DNA from: JAXFPC01 sp034180005
Lineage (GTDB): Bacteria; Bacillota; Negativicutes; Acidaminococcales; Acidaminococcaceae
Direction: 5' to 3'
DNA length: 21,119 bases
Assembly: GCA_034180005.1 (NCBI GenBank)
Contig: JAXFPC010000003.1
Span: 1-21,119, forward strand
A model generated the notes under the pieces. It was not told the DNA's origin. It saw only the letters and a list, made by a program, of their open reading frames with translations, and made no database searches. A program made the position numbers and the translations under genes. Shown here one piece after another: positions 7,392 through 14,764 of the stretch (the first letter of the stretch is position 1; the number at the start of each line of letters is the position of its first letter).

Positions 7392-7940
7392 GTGTCTAGA
7401 ATTGGTAAAATGCCAATTACTGTTCCCGCTGGTGTAACAGTTACAATTGAAGATAATTTTGTGACCGTTAAAGGTCCCAAAGGCGAACTCTCTCGCCAAA
7501 TCAATAAAAATATGAAGCTGACGCTGGACAACGGTGTTCTTTCTGTAGAACGTCCTGATGACGAGAAAGAAAATCGTGCTATGCACGGTCTGTCCCGCAC
7601 ATTGATCAATAACATGGTTGTCGGTGTGACCACAGGCTTCAGCAAAACTCTGGAGATCAACGGCGTTGGTTATCGTGCCGCTAAACAGGGCAACAATATC
7701 AACTTTACTCTGGGTTTCTCTCATCCTGTTGTTAAAGAGCCGCCTGCCGGTATTACCTTTGATGTACCCGCTCCGAACAAAATCGTTGTAAGCGGTGTCA
7801 ACAAGGAAATTGTCGGTGCAGTGGCTGCCGAGATTCGTACCCTGCGTCCGCCCGAGCCTTATAAAGGCAAAGGCATCCGTTATGAAGGCGAATATGTTCG
7901 TCGTAAGATGGGTAAAGCAGGCGCTAAAGGCAAGAAATAA
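7392..7940 (+). CDS. rplF: 50S ribosomal protein L6
   Basis: L6 lies close to the sarcin-ricin loop and the factor-binding site. The 182-residue protein starts with GTG (MSRIGKMPITVPAGV) after TAGGAGGTG. It has the two tandem L6 folds and the highly conserved PEPYKGKGIRYEGEYVRRK near 156-174, followed by a Gly/Lys-rich end. Length is typical and no defect is seen. Confidence 0.97.
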   Translation: MSRIGKMPITVPAGVTVTIEDNFVTVKGPKGELSRQINKNMKLTLDNGVLSVERPDDEKENRAMHGLSRTLINNMVVGVTTGFSKTLEINGVGYRAAKQGNNINFTLGFSHPVVKEPPAGITFDVPAPNKIVVSGVNKEIVGAVAAEIRTLRPPEPYKGKGIRYEGEYVRRKMGKAGAKGKK

Positions 7941-7965
7941 TTTCTAAAAGAAGGGAGTGGAACTC

Positions 7966-8328
7966 TTGTTAAACAGAGTTGATAAAAACGAGAAGCGTCA
8001 AAAACGTCATCTCCGTTCTCGTAGATATATTACCGGTACAGCAGAAAGACCTCGTCTGAACGTATATCGTTCCCTGTCCAACATTTATGCTCAGGTGATT
8101 GACGATGTTGCCGGCGTAACTATTGTCGCTGCAAGTACCGTTGAGAAGAATATGAAAGAGACCTACGGCGGCAATATTGAAGCTGCTAAAGCTGTGGGCC
8201 GTGCAATCGCGGAAAAAGCGCTCGCTAAAGGCGTGAAAACCGTTGTGTTCGACCGCGGCGGGTATCTGTATCACGGTCGTGTGGCCGCATTGGCGGAAGC
8301 TGCCCGTGAAGCAGGTCTCGAATTCTAA
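7966..8328 (+). CDS. rplR: 50S ribosomal protein L18
   Basis: L18 joins L5 on 5S rRNA in the central protuberance. From TTG at 7966 the product is 120 residues, starting MLNRVDKNEKRQKRHLR, with RLNVYRSLSNIYAQ and VFDRGGYLYHGRVAAL as family landmarks. An in-frame GTG at 7957 would extend it by three residues but overlaps the Shine-Dalgarno AAGGGAG (7951-7957), so the TTG, 8 nt further on, is preferred. Confidence 0.93.
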   Translation: MLNRVDKNEKRQKRHLRSRRYITGTAERPRLNVYRSLSNIYAQVIDDVAGVTIVAASTVEKNMKETYGGNIEAAKAVGRAIAEKALAKGVKTVVFDRGGYLYHGRVAALAEAAREAGLEF

Positions 8329-8345
8329 AAGAAGGAGGAAATAAA

Positions 8346-8846
8346 GTGGCGAACTTCGAAAATAAAGAAAACGAATTACAGGAAAGAGTCGTTTTCATCA
8401 ACCGTGTTGCTAAGGTTGTTAAAGGCGGACGTCGTTTCTCCTTCGCTGCACTTGTTGTTGTGGGTGATGAAAACGGTCATGTAGGCATGGGACTCGGCAA
8501 AGCTGCAGAGGTTCCGGAAGCAATCCGCAAAGGCGTGGAAGACGCTAAGAAAAAGATGGTTTCCGTTTCCCTGGTAGGCACGACCATCCCTCATGAGGTG
8601 ATCGGCGTATTCGGCGCAGGCCGCGTATTCCTGAAACCTGCTGCAGAAGGTACCGGCGTTATCGCAGGCGGACCTGTACGTGCGGTTTTGGAACTGGCAG
8701 GTATCCGTGATATCCTTACAAAATCTCAAGGCTCCAATAATCCTAACAACATGGTACGCGCTACCATTGAGGGCCTGAAAGCATTAAAGAGCGCTGAAGC
8801 TGTTGCAGCTCTGCGCGGTAAAACCGTAGAAGAATTGTTGGGCTAA
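8346..8846 (+). CDS. rpsE: 30S ribosomal protein S5
   Basis: S5 sits at the mRNA entry channel and influences decoding fidelity. The 166-residue protein starts with GTG (MANFENKENELQERVV). The N-terminal double-stranded-RNA-binding-like domain has VAKVVKGGRRFSF at 21-33, the loop where spectinomycin-resistance changes occur in other bacteria; it looks wild type. The C-terminal domain shows GTGVIAGGPVRAVLE and KSQGSNNPNNMVRAT. GAAGGAGG lies just upstream. Confidence 0.97.
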   Translation: MANFENKENELQERVVFINRVAKVVKGGRRFSFAALVVVGDENGHVGMGLGKAAEVPEAIRKGVEDAKKKMVSVSLVGTTIPHEVIGVFGAGRVFLKPAAEGTGVIAGGPVRAVLELAGIRDILTKSQGSNNPNNMVRATIEGLKALKSAEAVAALRGKTVEELLG

Positions 8847-8859
8847 GGAGGAATTTGTC

Positions 8860-9039
8860 ATGGCACAAATTAAAGTTACTTTGACCCGCAGCTTGATCGG
8901 TTATCCGCAGGATCAGAGAGCAACCGTAAGAGCTTTGGGACTCAGAAAAATCAATTCCAGTGTTGTTAAAGAAGACACTCAGACCATTCGCGGCATGCTT
9001 CACAAAGTGAGACATCTCGTGAAGGTTGAAGAAGCGTAA
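8860..9039 (+). CDS. rpmD: 50S ribosomal protein L30
   Basis: L30 is a small protein of the large subunit present in most but not all bacteria. The 59-residue product reads MAQIKVTLTRSLIGYPQDQ, continues with RALGLRKINSSV, and ends RHLVKVEEA. CTAAGGAGG overlaps the end of rpsE and is 8-10 nt from the ATG. Position between rpsE and rplO is canonical. Confidence 0.97.
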   Translation: MAQIKVTLTRSLIGYPQDQRATVRALGLRKINSSVVKEDTQTIRGMLHKVRHLVKVEEA

Positions 9040-9059
9040 GACAAGGAGGTGTATTGAAG

Positions 9060-9500
9060 ATGAGATTACATGAATTGTCTCCCGCTCCGGGTTCCAAACG
9101 TGAAGCTGTTCGCGTAGGTCGCGGTCTCGGCTCCGGTTTGGGCAAAACTTCCGGTAAAGGTCAAAAAGGTCAGAAATCCCGTTCCGGCGGTGTAAAACGC
9201 CCCGGTTTTGAAGGCGGTCAAAGACCGTTGTACCTGCGTCTTCCTAAACGCGGTTTCTACAATAAATTCGGTAAGGATTATGTGGAAATCAATGTCAGCG
9301 TTCTTAACCGTTTCGAGGACGGCACAGTTATTGAGCCGGTAATGCTGATCGAAGAAGGCGTTATTAAAAATATCCGCGACGGTATTCGCATTCTCGGCAA
9401 TGGCGAATTGACCAAAAAACTTACCGTACAGGCCATGGGCTTCAGCAAATCCGCTGAGGAGAAAATCATAGCTGCAGGCGGTAAGGTCGAGGTGATTTAA
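9060..9500 (+). CDS. rplO: 50S ribosomal protein L15
   Basis: L15 is a late-assembling large-subunit protein with a long glycine- and lysine-rich N-terminal extension threading through 23S rRNA. The 146-residue product starts MRLHELSPAPGSKREAVR and has the GRGLGSGLGKTSGKGQKG stretch. An in-frame TTG at 9054 is closer to AAGGAGGT (9042-9049), but the ATG at 9060 gives the conserved family start. It is followed after one base by secY, so translation of the two is probably coupled. Confidence 0.95.
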   Translation: MRLHELSPAPGSKREAVRVGRGLGSGLGKTSGKGQKGQKSRSGGVKRPGFEGGQRPLYLRLPKRGFYNKFGKDYVEINVSVLNRFEDGTVIEPVMLIEEGVIKNIRDGIRILGNGELTKKLTVQAMGFSKSAEEKIIAAGGKVEVI

Positions 9501-9501
9501 G

Positions 9502-10758
9502 GTGTTGTCAGCCCTTGCAAACATATTCAGAATAACAGAACTCAGGCAGAAAGTTATTTTTACTCTGGCCATGTTCATTGTATTCAGGGCTGGAACACAT
9601 ATACCCGTTCCTGGCGTGAACGCTTCTGTTATCGAGCAGCTTTTCAGAAGCGGTAACCTTTTCGGTTTGCTTGATATGTTCAGCGGCGGCGCCTTGAGCA
9701 AATTTTCCATTTTTGCTATGAGTATCACCCCTTATATCAATGCTTCGATTATTTTGCAGCTGCTGAAAGTGGTAGTGCCTACTTTGGAACAATGGTCCAA
9801 AGAGGGCGAGGAAGGCTACAAGAAAACTAATAAGCTCACTCGCTCCTTAACGGTGGCATTGGCTTTCGTTCAGGGCTGCGGCATGGCTTACGGTCTGAAG
9901 ATGGCGATCAATAACCCCGGGATCATGTCGGTCCTGCTGATTGCGCTGACGCTGACCGCAGGTACAGTCTTCCTGATGTGGATCGGTGAGCAGATAACGG
10001 CTAAGGGAGTTGGCAACGGTATTTCGTTGATCATCTTCGCCGGTATCGTTTCTCGTCTGCCTGACGGACTTAAAATAATCTATCAATACTTGCAGGCCGG
10101 CACCGTAAACCTGCTGAACGTTATTTTGTTCGCGGTGATAGCCTTGGCGATGATTGTGTTTGTCATCATCATCTCTCAGGGAATTCGCAAAGTAAATGTT
10201 CAGTACGCCAAGCGTGTCGTAGGTAAAAAATCCTATGGCGGCCACTCCAGCTATCTGCCTTTGAAAATAAATCAGGCAGGCGTCATCCCGATCATCTTTG
10301 CCTCTTCGGTGCTGATGTTCCCGACGACTATAGCTCAATTCGTGGACGTGCCGTGGGTAAAATCCGTGGGGCAGATGTTCGCGTGGGGTTCTCCCCTGCA
10401 GACATTCCTTTACGTTCTGATGATATTCTTTTTCACTTATTTCTATACGGCTGTCAGCCTGAACATCAGTGATCTTTCGGATAACATCAAAAAGAACGGC
10501 GGCTTTATACCAGGGCTGAGACCCGGCAATCCTACGACGGAATACTTGGACAGGGTGATGACCAGAATAACTTTGGCGGGCGCAGTCTTCCTCTCTTTAA
10601 TCGCGCTGATGCCGAACGTTATAGGCTGGGTGACCAGAATAGAGGGTATTTATTTTGGCGGCACTGCTCTCCTGATTGTGGTGGGCGTTGCTCTTGATAC
10701 GATGAAGCAGGTAGAGTCGATGGTGATTATGCGTCACTATCACGGCTTTATGAAATAG
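9502..10758 (+). CDS. secY: Preprotein translocase subunit SecY
   Basis: SecY is the channel of the SecYEG translocon in the inner membrane. The 418-residue protein begins at GTG (MLSALANIFRITELR), with GAGGTG inside the end of rplO as ribosome binding site. The pattern is ten hydrophobic membrane segments; GTHIPVPG at 31-38 leads into the plug region, IGEQITAKGVGNGIS marks the cytosolic loop before a mid-protein helix, and SDNIKKNGGFIPGLRPG is the conserved C5 loop. It will also carry the adhesin encoded downstream across the inner membrane, if that gene is expressed. Confidence 0.98.
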   Translation: MLSALANIFRITELRQKVIFTLAMFIVFRAGTHIPVPGVNASVIEQLFRSGNLFGLLDMFSGGALSKFSIFAMSITPYINASIILQLLKVVVPTLEQWSKEGEEGYKKTNKLTRSLTVALAFVQGCGMAYGLKMAINNPGIMSVLLIALTLTAGTVFLMWIGEQITAKGVGNGISLIIFAGIVSRLPDGLKIIYQYLQAGTVNLLNVILFAVIALAMIVFVIIISQGIRKVNVQYAKRVVGKKSYGGHSSYLPLKINQAGVIPIIFASSVLMFPTTIAQFVDVPWVKSVGQMFAWGSPLQTFLYVLMIFFFTYFYTAVSLNISDLSDNIKKNGGFIPGLRPGNPTTEYLDRVMTRITLAGAVFLSLIALMPNVIGWVTRIEGIYFGGTALLIVVGVALDTMKQVESMVIMRHYHGFMK

Positions 10759-10770
10759 GAGGAATTCAGC

Positions 10771-11418
10771 ATGTATATTCTGTTAATGGGCCCGCCGGGT
10801 GCCGGCAAAGGCACTCAAGCTGAACGACTCATTGAAGAATTTAAGATACCTCATATCTCCACAGGAGATATGTTCCGCGCCGCAGTAAAACAAGGTACGG
10901 AACTTGGCAAAGAAGCCAAGAGATATATGGACGCCGGCGGACTTGTTCCCGACGTCGTAACCATCGGTATTGTCCGTGAAGGGTTGTCAAAACCCGAATG
11001 CGGCAAAGGATTTATTTTGGATGGATTCCCGAGAACCGAGGAGCAGGCTGTTGCTCTGGACGGCATCTTGAAGGATCTGGGCATAAAATTGACCGGTGTT
11101 GTAAACATTACAGTTCCCGACGAAGAGCTGGTAGGACGAGTTACCGGCAGGAGGATCTGCAAAGCTTGCGGCTCCACCTACCATGTGGCTTACAATGCCA
11201 GCAAAGTGGAAGGGATCTGTGATAAATGCAGCGGAGATCTTTATCAGCGTGATGACGATAAAGAGGAAACTGTGAAGAATCGTTTGCACGCATATCACGC
11301 GCAGACGGAACCGTTGATCGAGTACTACAAGAAACAAGGCGTTTACATTGAAATCAACGGCATGCAAGCCATTGACAAAGTGTATGAAGATGTTAAAAAC
11401 AGCCTTGAAGGCAAATGA
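10771..11418 (+). CDS. adk: Adenylate kinase with zinc-type lid
   Basis: Adk interconverts AMP plus ATP and two ADP in the cytoplasm. The 215-residue protein has the P-loop GPPGAGKGT at 7-15, the AMP-binding STGDMFR region near 30-36, DGFPRT at 84-89, and an RDDD motif near 160. The lid is the long form with four cysteines, C130/C133 and C150/C153, as in Firmicutes and other zinc-lid enzymes. It follows secY by 12 nt with GGAGG and is followed directly by infA; the map gene that usually comes next in Firmicutes is absent. Confidence 0.98.
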   Translation: MYILLMGPPGAGKGTQAERLIEEFKIPHISTGDMFRAAVKQGTELGKEAKRYMDAGGLVPDVVTIGIVREGLSKPECGKGFILDGFPRTEEQAVALDGILKDLGIKLTGVVNITVPDEELVGRVTGRRICKACGSTYHVAYNASKVEGICDKCSGDLYQRDDDKEETVKNRLHAYHAQTEPLIEYYKKQGVYIEINGMQAIDKVYEDVKNSLEGK

Positions 11419-11429
11419 GGAGGTAAGTC

Positions 11430-11648
11430 GTGTCCAAACAGGATGTAATTGAAGTTGAAGGCACAATTCTTGAAGCGCTTCCCAATGCCATGTTCCAAGT
11501 ACAGCTGGTAAACGGTCATGTGATTCTGGCACATATATCCGGTAAGATTCGTATGAACTTCATCAAGATTTTGCCTGGTGACAAGGTTACCGTGGAGCTT
11601 ACTCCGTACGACCTCAATCGTGGAAGAATTACTTATCGGTATAAATAA
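11430..11648 (+). CDS. infA: Translation initiation factor IF-1
   Basis: IF-1 occupies the 30S A site during initiation. The 72-residue OB-fold protein starts with GTG (MSKQDVIEVEGTILEALPN) and contains HVILAHISGKIRMNFIKI and ELTPYDLNRGRITYRYK, nearly invariant in the family. GAGGAGGTAA precedes the start. It lies 11 nt after adk, so it is likely expressed as part of the same transcript. Confidence 0.98.
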   Translation: MSKQDVIEVEGTILEALPNAMFQVQLVNGHVILAHISGKIRMNFIKILPGDKVTVELTPYDLNRGRITYRYK

Positions 11649-11676
11649 CCAAACAGGCAAAGAGGAGGTTTAAATT

Positions 11677-11790
11677 ATGAAGGTAAGACCGTCTGTTAAG
11701 CCAATATGTGAAAAATGCAAAGTCATTAAACGTAAAGGCCATGTAATGGTGATTTGCGAAAATCCGAAGCATAAACAAAAACAAGGTTAA
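11677..11790 (+). CDS. rpmJ: 50S ribosomal protein L36, zinc-binding form
   Basis: L36 is the smallest large-subunit protein. The 37-residue product starts MKVRPSVKPICEKCKVIKR and has zinc ligands C11, C14, C27 and H32. The zinc-binding version contrasts with zinc-free paralogues induced during zinc shortage in other bacteria. GAGGAGG lies 7 nt upstream of the ATG. The infA-rpmJ-rpsM-rpsK order is the standard alpha section. Confidence 0.97.
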   Translation: MKVRPSVKPICEKCKVIKRKGHVMVICENPKHKQKQG

Positions 11791-11807
11791 GAAGGAGGTG
11801 CACATTA

Positions 11808-12176
11808 ATGGCACGTATTTCTGGTGTCGATTTACCAAGAGACAAACGAATTGAGTACGCTCTGCCCTACATCTACGGCATCGGCCTGACTCTTTCCCGT
11901 GAAATTCTGACAAAGACCGGTATCAATCCCGACACTCGCGTTCGCGATCTGACTGAAGACGAGATTGCAAAGATCCGTGAGATCCTGGACAAGGATTACA
12001 AAGTAGAAGGCGATCTTCGCCGTGAAGAATCCCTGAACATTAAACGCCTGATCGAGATCGGTAGCTACAGAGGAAGAAGACATCGCATGGGCTTGCCCGT
12101 TCGCGGTCAGAATACAAAAAACAATGCCCGCACCCGTAAAGGTCCTAAACGTACTATTGCAGGCAAGAAGAAATAA
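11808..12176 (+). CDS. rpsM: 30S ribosomal protein S13
   Basis: S13 is in the 30S head and makes intersubunit contacts to L5 as well as to P-site tRNA through its tail. The 122-residue protein starts MARISGVDLPRDKRIEYAL, contains the helix-hairpin region IYGIGLTLSREIL, and ends with the basic RGQNTKNNARTRKGPKR tail followed by several lysines. GAAGGAGGTG precedes the ATG. Confidence 0.98.
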   Translation: MARISGVDLPRDKRIEYALPYIYGIGLTLSREILTKTGINPDTRVRDLTEDEIAKIREILDKDYKVEGDLRREESLNIKRLIEIGSYRGRRHRMGLPVRGQNTKNNARTRKGPKRTIAGKKK

Positions 12177-12198
12177 TTAGCGAGGGAGGGATAAACCA

Positions 12199-12591
12199 GT
12201 GGCTGGCAAAAAAGTTGTTCGCAACAAGAAAAAAGTTAGCAAAAACATCATTAACGGTGTAGCGCATATTCGCTCCACTTTCAATAATACCATCGTTACT
12301 ATCGCCGATACGGAAGGCAACGTACTCAGCTGGGCTTCCGCCGGCGGCCTCGGTTTCCGCGGCAGCCGCAAGAGCACTCCGTTCGCAGCTCAGATGGCTG
12401 CAGAAGAAGCTACTAAGGCTGCAATGGATCACGGCTTGAAGCAAGTCGAAGTATTCGTAAAAGGCCCCGGCGCCGGTCGTGAAGCTGCAATTCGCGCGCT
12501 TCAGGCTGCGGGTCTGGAAGTTAATTCCATTAAGGACGTAACTCCCATTCCTCATAACGGCTGCCGTCCGCCGAAACGTAGAAGAGTATAA
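12199..12591 (+). CDS. rpsK: 30S ribosomal protein S11
   Basis: S11 lies on the 30S platform near the E site and anti-Shine-Dalgarno. The 130-residue protein uses GTG (MAGKKVVRNKKKVSKN), has IRSTFNNTIVTIADTEGN, GPGAGREAAIRALQAAGL and the invariant C-terminal NGCRPPKRRRV. CGAGGGAGGG is the ribosome binding site. Length and features are fully normal. Confidence 0.98.
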   Translation: MAGKKVVRNKKKVSKNIINGVAHIRSTFNNTIVTIADTEGNVLSWASAGGLGFRGSRKSTPFAAQMAAEEATKAAMDHGLKQVEVFVKGPGAGREAAIRALQAAGLEVNSIKDVTPIPHNGCRPPKRRRV

Positions 12592-12608
12592 TTGGAGGTG
12601 TAACGCAG

Positions 12609-13202
12609 ATGGCAATTGATAGAACGCCTGTCCTGAAAAGATGCAGATCTTTGGGATTAGCTCCGGCATTTCTGGGTATCAGCAAGGAATCCAAACGCCA
12701 AGTAAGACGCCAGAATAAAAAGAAGAGCGAATACGGCATTCAGTTAACCGAGAAGCAAAAAGCTAAATTCATTTATGGCGTGCTGGAAAGACAGTTCCGC
12801 GGCTATTATGACAAAGCTAAAAAAATGGAAGGCATCACCGGTGAAAACCTGTTGGTACTTCTTGAGAGAAGAATTGATAATGTAGTTTTCCGTTTAGGTC
12901 TGGCCAACACTCGCCGTCAGGCTCGTCAAATCGTAAGACACGGACACATTGCCGTAAACGGCAAGCGTCTGGATATCCCTTCCGCTTTGATCAGCGCCGG
13001 TGATGTAGTAACTGTTATGGAAAGCAGCCGTGCTAAGGAATATTTCAAGGGCATGGATGAGACTCTGGCTACTAAAGCAGTTCCCGCTTGGCTGGTACTT
13101 GATGCCGCCAACCTTGGCGGTAAGGTAGACCGTTATCCCACTCGTGAGGAAATAGATGTTCCTATTGAAGAGCACCTCATCGTAGAGCTGTACTCTAAAT
13201 AA
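12609..13202 (+). CDS. rpsD: 30S ribosomal protein S4, variant N-terminus
   Basis: S4 nucleates 30S assembly and in several bacteria represses ribosomal protein operons. The 197-residue protein has the core SEYGIQLTEKQKAKFIYGVL and the S4 RNA-binding domain with NTRRQARQIVRHGHIAVNG. Its N-terminus, MAIDRTPVLKRCRSLGLA, differs from the common MARYTGP form and has only a single cysteine (C12), so no zinc finger can form. From memory, similar N-termini occur in S4 of some Clostridia. Location directly before rpoA is canonical. Confidence 0.95.
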   Translation: MAIDRTPVLKRCRSLGLAPAFLGISKESKRQVRRQNKKKSEYGIQLTEKQKAKFIYGVLERQFRGYYDKAKKMEGITGENLLVLLERRIDNVVFRLGLANTRRQARQIVRHGHIAVNGKRLDIPSALISAGDVVTVMESSRAKEYFKGMDETLATKAVPAWLVLDAANLGGKVDRYPTREEIDVPIEEHLIVELYSK

Positions 13203-13235
13203 TCAGTGAACATCTTGTGCCACCCAACTATGACA

Positions 13236-13252
13236 CGTATTGTGGTAATACG
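13236..13252 (+). promoter_or_regulatory. Small hairpin in the rpsD-rpoA gap
   Basis: CGTATT (13236-13241) and AATACG (13247-13252) pair over a 5-nt loop, just upstream of the rpoA Shine-Dalgarno. The 71-nt gap around it is the longest inside the cluster after the rpsJ leader. There is no T tract and no good promoter match. Its role, if any, is unknown. Confidence 0.3.
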
Positions 13253-13273
13253 CGAAAGAAGGAGGCTTTCCGC

Positions 13274-14242
13274 ATGATTGAAATTGAGAAACCCAAAATG
13301 GTTACTTCTGAGATCAGTGATGACAGAAGATATGGTAAGTTTGTTTGGGAGCCGTTGGAAAGAGGCTACGGCATTACGCTGGGCAACAGCCTGCGCCGTG
13401 TGCTGCTTTCCTCTCTGCCGGGCGCTGCGGTAACTTATGTAAAAATCGACGGTGTTCAGCATGAATTCGGCACAATGCCGGGAATAAGGGAGGATGTTGC
13501 CGACCTGATTCTCAACATCAAAGCGCTGTGCCTGAAAATGCTCTGTGATGAGGATAAGGTGATGCGTATCGAATGTTCCGGTGAACGTATCGTTACGGCA
13601 GCCGACATTATTCATGACAGAGACATCGAGATTTTGAATCCCGCACTGCACATTGCTACCCTTGATGAAGACGCTGTACTCAATATGGAGATACACGTCA
13701 AAAAAGGTTTGGGCTATGTGCCGGCCGATAAAAACAAACAGCCTGATCAGCCCATCGGTGTTATCCCTGTCGACTCCATTTACTCCCCTATTACGAGAGT
13801 AAAGTTTGCAGTTAATGATACGCGTGTCGGCAATATTACCAACTATGACAAGCTCACTTTGGAAGTTTGGACTGACGGTAGTGTTGATCCTGACGAGGCT
13901 GTAAATATCGCTTCCGGAATTCTGATAGATTATCTGAGACTATTTAAAACCAGCGATGAAGAGGTTTCTACTCTTGTGGTTGCGGGTAACGCCGAGACAG
14001 AAGTCAAGGCCGTCGCAGAGGATGCCAATGCCGCGTCCATGTCCATCGATGATTTGGACTTGTCCGTGCGCAGCAACAACTGCTTGAGAAGAGCAGGCAT
14101 CAACACGGTTGAGGAATTGACTCAGAAAACAGAAGAAGATATGATGAAGGTTCGTAACTTGGGTCGTAAGTCCCTGGACGAGGTCAAGAAAAAATTGGCC
14201 GATCTGGGTCGTTCCTTACGCAAGAGTGAAGAAGATTTATAA
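13274..14242 (+). CDS. rpoA: RNA polymerase alpha subunit
   Basis: Alpha dimerises to nucleate RNA polymerase assembly, and its C-terminal domain contacts UP elements and activators. From ATG 13274 the product is 322 residues, starting MIEIEKPKMVTSEISDD. The N-terminal domain shows GYGITLGNSLRRVLLSSLPG; after an Ala/Glu-rich linker near 230-256 the C-terminal domain has LSVRSNNCLRRAGI and MMKVRNLGRKSLDEVKKKL. An open frame extends 19 codons further upstream, but AAGGAGG (13259-13265) sits correctly before 13274. Confidence 0.97.
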   Translation: MIEIEKPKMVTSEISDDRRYGKFVWEPLERGYGITLGNSLRRVLLSSLPGAAVTYVKIDGVQHEFGTMPGIREDVADLILNIKALCLKMLCDEDKVMRIECSGERIVTAADIIHDRDIEILNPALHIATLDEDAVLNMEIHVKKGLGYVPADKNKQPDQPIGVIPVDSIYSPITRVKFAVNDTRVGNITNYDKLTLEVWTDGSVDPDEAVNIASGILIDYLRLFKTSDEEVSTLVVAGNAETEVKAVAEDANAASMSIDDLDLSVRSNNCLRRAGINTVEELTQKTEEDMMKVRNLGRKSLDEVKKKLADLGRSLRKSEEDL

Positions 14243-14256
14243 GGAGGAAAACGCAC

Positions 14257-14595
14257 ATGGCATACAGAAAACTGGGTCGTAACTCCAGCAACCGTAAAGC
14301 TTTGTTTCGCAGCATTTTAACTTCCTTCTTCAAATACGGCAGAATCGAAACTACGGTTACCAAGGCTAAAGAAGTTGCCAAGTTATCCGCAAAATTGATC
14401 ACCCTGGCCAAACGCAACGACTTGCACGCTCGCCGTCAGGTATTGGCTGTGTTGGTCGATCAGGATGTGACCAAGAAGCTTTTTGAAGAAATTGCTCCGA
14501 AATATGAAGGCAGACAGGGTGGCTTCACTCGTATTTACAGAGTGGGTCCGCGCCGCGGCGATGCTGCAGAAATGTCCATTATAGAGCTGGTTTAA
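14257..14595 (+). CDS. rplQ: 50S ribosomal protein L17
   Basis: L17 is near the tunnel exit region of the large subunit. The 112-residue product starts MAYRKLGRNSSNRKALFR and ends GPRRGDAAEMSIIELV, as expected of the short bacterial form. AAGGAGG precedes the ATG. It is the last gene of the ribosomal unit and is followed within 8 nt by a strong terminator stem. Confidence 0.98.
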   Translation: MAYRKLGRNSSNRKALFRSILTSFFKYGRIETTVTKAKEVAKLSAKLITLAKRNDLHARRQVLAVLVDQDVTKKLFEEIAPKYEGRQGGFTRIYRVGPRRGDAAEMSIIELV

Positions 14596-14602
14596 GCAAT
14601 TG

Positions 14603-14635
14603 AAAGCAGGAACGAAAGTTCCTGCTTTTCTTTTT
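14603..14635 (+). terminator. Intrinsic terminator of the ribosomal protein unit
   Basis: AAAGCAGGAAC (14603-14613) pairs perfectly with GTTCCTGCTTT (14618-14628) around a GAAA tetraloop, followed by TTTTCTTTTT. This is a textbook rho-independent terminator and separates rplQ from the accessory genes. Confidence 0.95.
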
Positions 14636-14657
14636 ATGGTGCGCAGAGAAGGAAAAA

Positions 14658-14686
14658 TTGCCGCTCGTTCGTTTTTGTGATATCAT
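14658..14686 (+). promoter_or_regulatory. Sigma-70 type promoter of the tandem HD gene
   Basis: TTGCCG (14658-14663) and TATCAT (14681-14686) are separated by exactly 17 bp, with TGA immediately before the -10 box making an extended -10 element. It lies between the rplQ terminator and the HD-domain gene, predicting a start site near 14693 and a leader of about 70 nt. Confidence 0.7.
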
Positions 14687-14764
14687 CAAATTAGAATGAC
14701 AATAATATCCGAAAGTTTTTATTTTGAGAATTCGCGGAGCGGCGTAAGCAAAGGAGCTGAAAAC

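Noticed and set aside
13215..13243. TTGTGC-17-TATTGT as a promoter for rpoA
   Set aside because: Only three and four of six consensus matches; too weak to call.
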